Positions 30,476 through 39,926 of a DNA stretch of 40,738 nt are shown one piece after another; position 1 is the first letter of the stretch; every line of letters starts with the position of its first letter. Source of the DNA: Gnetum montanum (taxonomy: Eukaryota; Streptophyta; Gnetopsida; Gnetales; Gnetaceae). Both the position numbers and the translations under genes were made by a program. The stretch lies in the NCBI GenBank assembly GCA_015680685.1, contig MNCI01036132.1, positions 1 through 40,738 of the forward strand, read 5' to 3'. The notes under the pieces are model-generated. The model did not search any database. It was given only the letters and a program-made list of their open reading frames with translations, and was not told where the DNA came from.

Positions 30476-33400
30476 TGTAATATCCTCATTCCTAGGCCTT
30501 TAGGTTGGAGAGCATTACATTAAGTAAAACCCCTAAAGAAACTATTAGCCATAGCAAGGAACAAGGAAATGAACAATCTTGCAACAAAAGGAAAAGAAAC
30601 GAAGGGACCTAGCATGAAGCTATGACTTAGAGAAAAGAGAAGAGTCTAAACACTAGAATAAAAGAAATGCATACATGTAAAATTACATAAAATATAAATA
30701 TATACGAGAAATAGATACACATAAATTGTAAAACTAAATCTCCATAACATAAGCATAAAATAACATGATATAAAAGGTTCAACCACATAAATATTCGAAA
30801 GCTAGGATCACCGAATGGACATATCTTGTAGAAGTTAGAAGGAGCATGGCTGACCTACAAAATATGTTAGCTCAAACATCCAAAAAAACATACAAATGAA
30901 TAGCCAAAAATCCATCTAATATGCAAAACCAAAATAAGATTTTCCTACTCCAATTTTCACCACTACAAGGAGGTTAGCATGCATCACTCTCCATGTTAAG
31001 TATGTATCATGTTTCTGTGTGTACTTGATATATGCCAAAATGTATCTATTTCAAAATCAAATTACCAAGTGCTTGAATTTATTATTAGTCTCAATGAACT
31101 TAAGGTGTCACCTAGGACATCTAAGGTTCCCAAACCTATTGATGCTAGAGGTGTCTCTTGGGACATCTCTTCTAATGTTTTAATGGCATAATATAAAAGG
31201 ACCAATGAGCCATGGAATCATCCTTTTTCATAGGATGGGACCTTCCATGAAAGCCACACTAATGTATCCTAGGGGGGGTTAATCATCAAACCATCTCCAG
31301 GAAGCCTATCTCTAACTAGCCATACAAACTCAGTGATAGATCCAATATTGAAACAATTAGCAAATAAACAACCATGAAAAACTAAACTGATGGTGGAGGG
31401 TAACAACAAAACCAAGGGATCTATTTCATCTAAGAGATTTAATAATCCAACAACATATTCTAAAATAGCCAAAAGATCCAACAATCTAACATGCCCCAAA
31501 ACAAGTAAAAGATCCAACAATCAATCCCAAGCCACATTAAGCATGCTAATAATCCAATTCACAAATCAAGCATAATGGAGTCAAATGGAAACCAAGCCAA
31601 GATCTAACAATAAAAGAGGAAAAAATATAACATAGTGATACTAAGATATTAGCTGAATCATGATCCCAAATAACTAATATTTTATTTTACAATAGGATAT
31701 CAAGGACTCTATTAAACCCAAAATCAAGTCTAGAGTTGGATCATCATCTAAATTTATAATAGTAGATAAAATTATTATAACTCTAATAGTCCTATGGATT
31801 TTAAAATAACTATACTTCCAAAAAGCTAATATCTATAGCTATTTTGTATTAAAAATTTAGAGAGGCATTTATTAAAAATATAGAGTTATAAAACCATAAA
31901 TATAGGTTTAGAGAATCAAGCTGAAAAAAAATAGAAAAAGTACCTAAAAAAGTCCATAAATTTGTGATGGAAATGTATTTTTCTATAATTCTAAAATTTT
32001 TTGAACACATAAATTTCGAGAGAAATATCTAGTATGATATAGGAGATATGAGGTTTTTATTATGTACCATCAAAAATGATGAACTTATGGATAGTGTACA
32101 AAGAAAAATTAATAACCTCATCAAAACACACGTTTTTAATTTCTTCCAAATGGATATGGACTTTCAAACATGTAACAACATTTTTCTAAATTTTTAGTGT
32201 TTTATTCCTAACCATACTCAAGATATAGATTCATGAAATCACATCATGGAAACTCCTATGTTTTTAGGTAGGTATGAAAGAATAGCACATAACTTAAAAT
32301 ATACTATAGCTTTTAAAATGATTCTCCTTTATAAATTATATAAAATTTCAAGAAGATTTCAGAAACCTATAGCAATAATGCTAACTCAAATGTATGTATA
32401 AGATACTAATATTCTTCTACACATTATCTATTTTGCTAACAAAAATCTCTAGAATACCTAGCTCCATGAAGAGAAATCACAGAAAAAGAGAAATAGTAGA
32501 TCAAGAAATTCTATGGATTAGCAGAATAATTGTATGAAATGCATAAGAAAAAGATTAAAATATCTATATATGGTTTGAAATATATTTTCAAAACCCATCC
32601 CATAGAATTATTGATAAAATCCTAACAAAACTAATGTCCAAAATAAGTGGAAATAATAATATAATTTATTAAAAATCACTCATACAAAATCCATTCAAAA
32701 AACATTCTATCATTCAAAACAAAACCCATCAATCCACAAATTTCATTAAAATCATATCGAAAAAATAAACAATAGTCAACCCATGAATGTGCACAAAAAC
32801 TTGTAACTATAAATGGGGATGAAGCAAAAATAGCTTACCTCTAAATTTGACTAGTGAAAACTGTAAGGGAGAAGAGCAAACCGTAAATCTAAACAATCCA
32901 TACAATCAATCCACAATCCACCCGTTCTTCCTACCTTCAATCTCTCACAATACCAACCCATCAAAAAGTATGTGAAAGAATTGAATCATAGAAATTTTAA
33001 TAACGATTACTTAGAAAATCATGGAACAGAAGAAAAACCCTAATTACACAAACTAACACATAACTAGATGAATAATTCCTAGAAAGCCTTACCATCATAA
33101 AATGTAACTTCCTCTCTTGGCACACTTATAAAGGATAAAAATACCATAAAATCTAATAAGTTAAAAAAAAGAACAAATAATATAATCCAAACCTCTCAAA
33201 ATAGTAAAGTAAAAACAATCTAAATATAAAATAAAATATCCATAAGTACATACAAATACATCTAAGAACCTTGAACCATGTATCCACTAGATCACACCAT
33301 GTACTTTAGAAAACTAGGAATAACAATTAATCAAACCACTAACCCATATCATGCCATGCCTCATCCAACACTCTAGAGATCCTACCACACTCAATAATAG

Positions 33401-33639
33401 GATTAATGCACATTTTCAAGATGATAACAAAAAGATATATTTATGTGCATGATTAAATAACTAGAAATACATTAAGTTATCCAAGCATCTAGGCATCTAA
33501 AGCCTAGCATCATCATCAACATAGTTCAACTCCTAGAATATACTGAACTTATGACAAACATAGCAAACCAACAAGCATATGCATTGTAACTCTACAAAAA
33601 CCTTATGTACCAAGGTTACTCAAAATACTAGTTGTTACA
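30476..33639 (-). repeat. 3' LTR of the chromovirus, 3164 bp
   Basis: Plus-strand ends TGTAATATCCTC ... AGTTGTTACA give matching TGTAA/TTACA termini. The right end is followed by a minus-strand polypurine tract. Inside, short repeats AAAAGATCCAACAATC at about 31467 and 31508 are visible, and two small ORFs at 31269-31575 are shadows. The left end shares TGT.ATA.CC..TTCCTAG with the LTR at 22409. Confidence 0.65.
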
Positions 33640-33650
33640 TCCTCCTCTCC
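33640..33650 (-). other. polypurine tract of the chromovirus
   Basis: Minus-strand GGAGAGGAGGA directly abuts the LTR start TGTAAC, the plus-strand primer position. Confidence 0.7.
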
Positions 33651-33664
33651 TTAAGAATCTTTCT

Positions 33665-33900
33665 CTTGGAAGATCTTAGGATGAAAAGAATGTAGATCAT
33701 ACTCAAGCTCCAACGTTGCCTCTTATGAACCCTGATGATTCTATAAGACGTTCATGATGAGAATCATTTTTCTATGCAAATGTTGTTCCATTCAATCCAT
33801 GATCTAATAGGATACTCCACATATGAGGCATCATCTTGAATTTGTACCTTAGACCAATCAGCCACATGCCTATAATCAAGGATATACTTCTACAACATGA
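33665..33900 (-). pseudogene. chromodomain of the chromovirus
   Basis: Minus strand: KYILDYRHVADWSKVQIQDDASYVE (in pieces, about 33889-33800), then after a one-base shift VL.NHQGS.EATLELEYDLHSF with the (V.W)(xNH)...EATWELE signature of the chromodomain at the C-terminus of integrase, ending near HPKIFQ at about 33675. This module targets integration to heterochromatin histone marks in chromoviruses. Stops at the Trp codon and before EAT show decay. Confidence 0.75.
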
Positions 33901-33929
33901 AAACATGAAACACATCATGTATGCTTGAA

Positions 33930-34900
33930 AGTTATGAATGTAGGAAAACATGGTATGTCACATTTCCTATGTGTTGAAGGAAATAAAAAAAACTAATGTA
34001 ACAATGTGTAATATTACCTTTTTGACTAAAAAACATCAATCCTTTTAGTGGAACACAAACAAACATCTTGTCATCAATCATAAACTCAAGAGTCCTCCTA
34101 GGGTTCATGTAATTAGGTTGATGATCTTGAGTTGTCTTTAGCTGGTTATAAACCTCTCTAATATGATTACTTGTCCTTAATACCATGTATAAATTGATAT
34201 TTTGTCTATCCTCAATCAAATTCCAACACAATGGAGTCTTGCAAGGTCTCTCATATAACACTTCATATCATGATACCTTAAGACTAGCTTGATAGTTGTT
34301 GTTGTATGCAAACTCTTCCAATGATAACAAAACATCCCAACTATTTGAAAAATATAAGGTTCAAGATTGTAGCATTTCCTCCAACATATGGTTAAATTTC
34401 TTATCTTGTCCATTAGTTAGTGGATGATAGGATGAATTCATTTTCAACCTAGTACCCAAGTTTTTTGTTAATGTATGCTAAAATAAAAAAGTAAATTTGG
34501 CATCATGATTTGAGATAATCTTGGTAGGAATGCCATGCAATTATATGATATCTCATATAAACAACTACGTAAAATCTTCTGCATTGGCTAAAGACTTTGC
34601 AGCTCAAAAATGATTTGACTTGATCAACCAATCCATCACAATAAGAATAACATCCTTTCCACCCCTAGTGCAAGGAAATTTGATAATGAAATCCATACTA
34701 ATCACCTCCCACTTTCACTCTATAATAGTGTGAGGGTACAAGTAGTTGCATGGTCATTTGTGTTTAAGTTTAATCTATTCACAAATTAGACATTTAACCA
34801 TAAATTATCCAATCTACTTCTTCATTCTTGAACACTAGTAAACCCTCTTTAACACTTGGTATATTTTATCACTACCTAGATGTATTTGAAACTTATTGAG
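33930..34900 (-). pseudogene. integrase of the chromovirus
   Basis: The ORF at 34261-33932 reads MLYERPCKTPLCWNLIEDRQ, then EVYNQLKTTQDHQPNYMNPR and RTLEFMIDDKMFVCVPLKGLM, matching the MLYGRxCRTPxCW...RLKxAQxRQKSYADxRRxxLEF..GDxVFLxVxPxKG C-terminal part of Tekay-like integrases. Upstream fragments give EEFAYNN.YQAS-like text and, at about 34700-34620, VWISLSNFLALG and VERMLFLL.WIG.SSQIIF, corresponding to the core W.DFI..LP...G.D.I.VIVDRLTKSxHF; the first catalytic Asp has been lost. Frames alternate, with several stops. Confidence 0.75.
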
Positions 34901-35059
34901 GTGAGATTCATCTAGAACATGCTACCACAAAGAATTAGGCATACATACATGATCCCTATGACAAAGAAATACAACTGCATCAACTACCATAGAAGATTCA
35001 CCAAAATGCTTAAGCTAAATCTCACTAATCACATATGACTAAATTATCATATTGTTGAT

Positions 35060-36320
35060 CTTGCTAACCACCTAGCTCAAGGAATCTACAAAAACATTGC
35101 TTTTTCTTGTCCAATATTAGATGGTTCAACTGAGGCTAAGAGTTTAATCCACCTTATTTGATGTAGGTTCAACTGAGGTTGACTCATTAGATACTATAAT
35201 CCCTTTTGATCTATCCAAATCTTCAATTAATCCCCAACCAAGTAGTAACACCAAACCTCTAAGGTAAATACCACCACTCCTAACTTCAAGTCATGAGTGG
35301 GCTAGCACATCTCATGAGGCCTAAGCTATTGTGACACATCCATAACCTTCCTTTAAAGCATCAATAGAAATATCAAAAAACTTACTTGGGGTAGGAAAAA
35401 CTAATTCAGGAGTAAAAATCAATCTACCCTTAAGTTCATCAAAGGTAGCATGAAAACATTGATTTCATAAGATATTAAAATTTTTCACAATAGCTTTGCG
35501 AGGGTGAAGTGATGTAGGAGAAGTTTTGAAGAAACCTTCTATTGTAGCTTCAAACCCAAGAACACTATGAACTTCATCAACATATTTGAGAATAGGCCAA
35601 TCTTGAATCATTGATATCTTAGCAGGGTCCATCACTATACTAGCCTCTAAAACAATTTATCCTAAGAATTGAATCTCATAGTGACAAAAGGAGCACTTGG
35701 AAGGTTGGATGAACAACTAATGTTCTTTGAGCTTCTATATGACAATCCTTAGATGTTGCTCATGGAACTCCTCGGATGAAGAATACACCAAAATTTCATT
35801 AATGAATATGATAACACACTAGTACAAGTAGGATCTCATGACATTGTTCATAAGATGCATGAACACTATACGAGCATTAGTGAGTCCAAATGGAAAAACC
35901 AAGAACTCATAATATCCATATCATGTTCAAAAAGCTATCTTGGAAACATCTGCGTTCTTGATGTGAACTTGGTGGTGCCCTAACTTTAGATCAATCTTAA
36001 AGTATACTCGAGCTTCTGTCAACTAATTGAAAAAATCATCTATGCATGGAAAAGGATAATTATTCTTCACCATCATTTGGTTCAACAATTAGTATGTAAT
36101 GCATAGTCTCATACTATCATTCTTCTTTTTACAAACAAGATAGGAGCATCCCAAAGAGATACACTAGGATGAATTAGAGCATTGTCAAGAAAATCTTGAA
36201 GCAGAATCTTCTATACTACTAACTCAATAGGGGATATCCTATGTGAAACCTTCGAGATAGGTTCTATAATAAGTTTGATAGCAATGTCAAACTCAAAATC
36301 ATTCCTTAGAGGTAGACTAG
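35060..36320 (-). pseudogene. RT and RNase H of the chromovirus
   Basis: Minus strand: YPFPCIDDFFN.LTEARVY (about 36058-36005), FKIDLKLGHHQVHIKNADVS (motif A, catalytic Asp retained), [13 protein letters not shown] (motif B), [13 protein letters not shown], then the YxDD box region VIIFINEILVYSSS at about 35815-35775, where FIDDILVYS reads FINEILVYS. Both catalytic aspartates of motif C are therefore changed. IQFLG, TPELVFPTPSKFF and, at about 35110-35080, SNVFVDSLS (family NVVADALS) trace the thumb and RNase H. Inactive. Confidence 0.8.
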
Positions 36321-36469
36321 GTAACTTAGAATGAAAGATATAAGGGAACTCATAAACAATAAAAATTTGATCAAGCTTCTATGATAAGGTAAGGTCACAA
36401 ATGGAAACTACAAAGCAATAATAACCTTTCTTTAGCAACTAGCAAAAAGATCTTGAAGATACAAGATCC

Positions 36470-36614
36470 AACTTAACCTAGTGTGGCTTAGTATGTACCA
36501 TGAATTGAACACCATCTTCTATTAGCAAGAAAAGTATCTTGTAATAAAAATCCAAGCTACCTTGATTGTGAGACAACCAATTCATACCTAGGATAACATC
36601 ATAGTCTTCTTGGT
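36470..36614 (-). pseudogene. protease fragment of the chromovirus
   Basis: Minus-strand EDYDVILGMNWLSHNQGSLD (about 36611-36555) matches the FDVILGMDWLxxxxAxID motif of chromoviral retropepsins, followed by YKILFLL...GVQFMVHTKPH. It starts immediately at the LTR boundary 36614/36615, so the active-site half was separated by that insertion. Confidence 0.75.
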
Positions 36615-37510
36615 TGATAAGTGGAAAATACCCCTATGCTTAGCCATACAAATCACAAGCATTCACACGTGATTGGGTCGAATTCTAGAGATCTTAAGTC
36701 TTCAAGCACACTAGTTCTAGAAAGTGAAGACTAATCATTACAATCATTGTCTTCCTAGTTATACTTGTGAAATACAAGGGTATGGTTAAGTGCAACTGAG
36801 GCATCTAATTTTTATCATTTTTTTGTTTTATGTTCTTGTTTCTTAAAATAAAGAAATGAGGTCACTTTTAATGGCTAATTTAATTTGACTAATTAATCGC
36901 TAACTAATTCTAACATAAGTATTTGGTCCCACTTTCTGTACACATCCTAAACATGTATAATGCTACTAGGTTACCAAATGTTAACCATTTCTAGGATTAC
37001 CAAGCATCATGTGCATGATTGAAGTAGTCGTACTTATGTGCTTAATTAATTACTATTTACCCTAGCTAACTTAACTTTGCTTAATTTAATTTAATTACCA
37101 AAAAGCATTAAATAAAATTTCATAAAATATTAAATCCATAAATAATATATTTAATTTAGCGAAAGTTCTGCAAGGTTTATTAGAAAGCTTGTCTTTATTG
37201 CCACACACTACCATTTAGGTATAATAGTGTTCAAATAAAAATACACACACTCAATGACTCTTATTGCAGGCACTTGGGAAAATATTCAAACTCTAGGAAA
37301 GAAAAATTGCAAGAGCTCTGCTAGGCTATGATAAAACTTATGTCCAAACTATGTGCCCAAGCACTATATTTATAGGCTAGCACACAACCCACGACATCAA
37401 ATATCTGACATCACCTTTGAGTCCCCGATATTAGGTATCTAATATCAAGGCTCCAATATTAGATATCCGATATGAGAGCTAGACAAAATATAGTTTATCA
37501 TATCCCCACA
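36615..37510 (-). repeat. LTR of the A/B/D family (copy E)
   Basis: 896 bp. Plus-strand ends TGATAAGTGG and ATATCCCCACA (minus-strand start TGTGGGGATATG). A minus-strand TATA lies at about 37363-37377 (CTATAAATATAG). The U3 has repeated GATATTAGATATC-type dyads at 37420-37470. The left side meets the chromovirus protease with no PBS; flanking 5-mers TTGGT and ATTAA differ, so it is probably the 3' LTR of an element extending rightwards, rather than a solo LTR. Confidence 0.75.
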
Positions 37511-38185
37511 ATTAAATGAAAATTCATCCTTGAGTGAACAAATGGAGAAACAAGTCCCTTACAAAATATTGGAAAGGTATGGGATTATTAAGTGACACGC
37601 AAATTGACTCAAATGAAATAGATAGATTATAAGTGCCCAAATGTATGGATTTACAATATTTTACAAAATTGAATGTTCATGACAATAGAATTGAACATCC
37701 TAGTCAAGACTAACATCCAACTCCTTTGGCAGTTGAAGAATGAGGGAGAAGATTCAATGATCATGAAGGGACCTCATTGCATGGTGCTGCTGCTGATTCC
37801 CTGGTGAAGATAATCCTACCTCTACTCCACAATTCCTACTACAATTATAAGAAAATCATGAATTAGTGTGCAATGTGTAACTTAGAGATTTTAAGTTCCT
37901 TGTCTTGTTGGTAGTTATAGTTGGCTAGGTTATTAATATGGTGAATTGATTATTTTAATAGTGTTAGTGGGAGGACTAAAAATTTGAATGAAATGGATAA
38001 GAAATCCATTATTAAATTCTAAAAATCTCACATATGATGAAATTCTTGAAGAGGGTTAAAGAATTCATAATAATAAAAAACAGGATTTCATTGAAAAACA
38101 TTGTGAAGATGTGCACAACTGGATGTCATTGATGGGACATGCAAAAGGATTTAATTATCAGAATGCCTAAGGGTAAAGAACTTAA
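37511..38185 (-). other. probable 3' internal sequence of element E
   Basis: Non-coding, CpG-poor sequence between LTR E and the pararetrovirus. The minus-strand stretch before the LTR (GATGAATTTTCATTTAAT then TGTGGGG) sits where a polypurine tract would be, but no purine run remains. No ORF is supported. Confidence 0.35.
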
Positions 38186-38433
38186 CTAATCCAACAAAAA
38201 GGTATGCCAGTGGATCCATCCCAAAGTAGGCACATTCTCCCGGACGATATGATTATAGCTCTGAAGACTTCCACAACCGTGCAGATGATTCTGATGGACA
38301 TAGTGTCGATTTTGGTCCAAATAGTCCACCGTCACGTTAAAAAGCTGTCTGCCACAATCTCTTAAAGTGGATTCGAATCCTGAAAAGTAGATCGTCCCAG
38401 TTGGCACCCATTAATGTAAGGCGGTTTGTAAGC

Positions 38434-38441
38434 TATAAATA
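38434..38441 (+). promoter_or_regulatory. TATA box of the pararetroviral genomic RNA promoter
   Basis: TATAAATA in AGCTATAAATAGCAG, an optimal plant TATA context. A start near 38465 is expected. Confidence 0.7.
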
Positions 38442-38554
38442 GCAGTGTGTGTGTGTAAACATATACAAGGATGCAAGTAGCATAAGTGAGTCAAGTAGTC
38501 TGCAAGTGTGAGTTTATTTCTGCAAGAGTGAGTAGTTGTAAGGAGAAGATATCA

Positions 38555-38652
38555 GTTTCTTGATGCTCTCTGCTCAGAAACTAAGCATTCTCTCCGCCAC
38601 TGAAAGAGAAATCGTTCTGTGATGCGCTTTGCTCTAGAACAAGCATTCCTTT
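38555..38652 (+). repeat. two ~39-nt direct repeats, each a small hairpin, in the R region
   Basis: Unit 1 at 38555-38593 and unit 2 at 38614-38652 share TGATGC..T.TGCTC..GAA..AAGCATTC. Unit 1 can fold AGTTTCT (38554-38560) with AGAAACT (38576-38582); unit 2 folds GTTCT with AGAAC (38614-38618, 38636-38640). Confidence 0.6.
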
Positions 38653-38677
38653 CAGTTCTGTAAATGCTGGTGTGTGC

Positions 38678-38683
38678 AATAAA
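38678..38683 (+). terminator. poly(A) signal of the pararetroviral RNA
   Basis: AATAAA in GCAATAAAATG, followed by GT-rich TTTGTTTTGGCAT and CTGTGTGTTATTTGG. The signal lies about 210 nt after the predicted start, so it must be bypassed on first passage, as in caulimovirids. Confidence 0.6.
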
Positions 38684-38774
38684 ATGATTTGTTTTGGCAT
38701 ATCTGTGTGTTATTTGGTCTGCATTCAAATGAGCGTATGTGTTAGTTTTGTGTGAACGCTGCGTACTTTGAGGG

Positions 38775-38786
38775 TGGTATCAGAGC
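38775..38786 (+). promoter_or_regulatory. primer-binding site, tRNA-iMet type
   Basis: TGGTATCAGAGC, the exact complement of the 3' end of plant initiator tRNA-Met, used by Caulimoviridae and many plant LTR elements. It has no base change, unlike the decayed PBS of the elements at 6789 and 13109. 153 nt separate it from the first ORF. Confidence 0.85.
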
Positions 38787-38939
38787 CTTGTTGCGGTTCT
38801 TCGTCATTCAACGCCAGGGGTGGACGTGAGGGTTGCTCATAAGATCGTTCGTGCAGTGCTGTAAGCCACGCAGTAACGGCCGACGGATAGGCGAGTAAGT
38901 CGTGCAAGCCAGAGGCTGAACGCAGAGTAGGCACGTCTA

Positions 38940-39926
38940 ATGGCGAGTTCTTCCAGAAGACCAACTCCAGGTTCTCATTCTACTTTCTCTTATATTCAAC
39001 GTTTGTCAAACTATTGCTCCTCAGCGAATGCTAGTATGTTGCCACCACCTCCATGCCAAAAAGATTTCTATCCCAAATCCTCATTGCACACTTTTGAATC
39101 ATTTCAGTCTATGCATTTTAGTGAATGTGATCTCGGTATTGCTGGCTCTGGCCTTCGTCCAGTAGCTCTTACTTTTTTTGACCCGGGGGAGGTTGATAAA
39201 TGGAAAAAAGCAGGTTATCAATATATCCATCTTGCTGAAATTGCTATTCACCTTCATCCACACTTCAACTATCGTCTCAAAAAGCCTTACTGGATTGCGT
39301 TAATAGATAGGAGATTTAAATCGTTTCAAGAAGCCATTATAACCCAAGCTAAAGGTAGGTTAGTATCCGATGCTCTGATTATAACGATTCCCAACTTTAC
39401 TCTCTCACTTTCTAATCCTCATTTGTTTAATAGTTTAATGCTTATTACTTATATTCCCGTTGATATTATAGATCAAAGTGTTTACTGCACAATAGGTACA
39501 AGGTTAAGTTTTAAATTATTTAGTTCAGTCAGTATCCAAACACTCTTACCTTTTGGCCAACAAGCTCTCTCTGTTGGTTCAACAAATTTGGAATACGGGA
39601 CACAGATTAACACAGAGGATCTTCCGATCCATAGGCTCTTCCCAGACCTAGAAGATCCATTAGAAGAATACTATGAGCAGAAAAGACCTAAAAAGTCTTT
39701 ATTCAGATCATCATCCAAATCTCGGAGATACTATGTAGAACTACAACCACCAAAACTCCTTCATTATGATCCATTAGCTCCCAAACCTGAAAAACCCACA
39801 AAACCATTACTCCTGTTTAAAAAACAAAAATCAACTTATGAAGAACAGGAAGAGAAAATACAAAAGATGGGAAAAATGTTCAAAGAACTAGGTATCACTT
39901 TAGATCCTAGGAGAGTCATAAAATAA
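38940..39926 (+). CDS. movement-protein-like ORF of the endogenous pararetrovirus (ends at an in-frame TAA)
   Basis: 328 codons. Residues 1-50 are Ser/Pro-rich and variable. Residues about 55-225 resemble the 30K movement-protein superfamily, which binds nucleic acid and dilates plasmodesmata: a predicted beta-strand series with YIHLAEIAIHL (about 93-103), WIALIDRRF (about 117-125, the conserved L-x-D-x-R type motif), a FQEAII helix and a hydrophobic stretch IITIPNFTLSLSN. Residues 225-328 are Lys/Pro/Tyr-rich and end in a short coiled-coil-like EEQEEKIQKMGKMFKELG. The ATG at 38940 is the first in the frame after the PBS. The TAA at 39924-39926 lies between two lysine codons, and the same frame then stays open to the window edge, so the stop is either a disabling mutation or the natural end. 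Superfamily assignment is by motif pattern only. Confidence 0.7.
   Translation: MASSSRRPTPGSHSTFSYIQRLSNYCSSANASMLPPPPCQKDFYPKSSLHTFESFQSMHFSECDLGIAGSGLRPVALTFFDPGEVDKWKKAGYQYIHLAEIAIHLHPHFNYRLKKPYWIALIDRRFKSFQEAIITQAKGRLVSDALIITIPNFTLSLSNPHLFNSLMLITYIPVDIIDQSVYCTIGTRLSFKLFSSVSIQTLLPFGQQALSVGSTNLEYGTQINTEDLPIHRLFPDLEDPLEEYYEQKRPKKSLFRSSSKSRRYYVELQPPKLLHYDPLAPKPEKPTKPLLLFKKQKSTYEEQEEKIQKMGKMFKELGITLDPRRVIK

Larger units (their letters stand above)
30476..36614 (-). mobile_element. chromovirus (Ty3/gypsy, Tekay/Del-like), 3' two-thirds
   Basis: Minus-strand order from 36614 leftwards: protease, RT, RNase H, integrase, chromodomain, polypurine tract and a 3.16-kb LTR. The chromodomain after integrase defines a chromovirus; the very long LTR fits the Tekay/Del branch. 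The element is interrupted in protease by an LTR of the A/B/D family at 36615; its gag and 5' LTR are not in the window. All ORFs carry multiple stops. This is a different family from the copies at 1-14037. Confidence 0.8.

Noticed and set aside
36615-37510. Solo LTR formed by recombination
   Set aside because: The flanking 5-mers (TTGGT and ATTAA) do not match, so a complete solo LTR with target duplication is not supported; a 3' LTR of a longer element is more likely.
38186-38407. Minus-strand ORF of 73 codons
   Set aside because: Lies opposite the viral promoter region, with no domain or independent promoter.
38725-38964. Minus-strand ORF of 79 codons
   Set aside because: Antisense to the viral primer-binding site and leader; best explained as a shadow.
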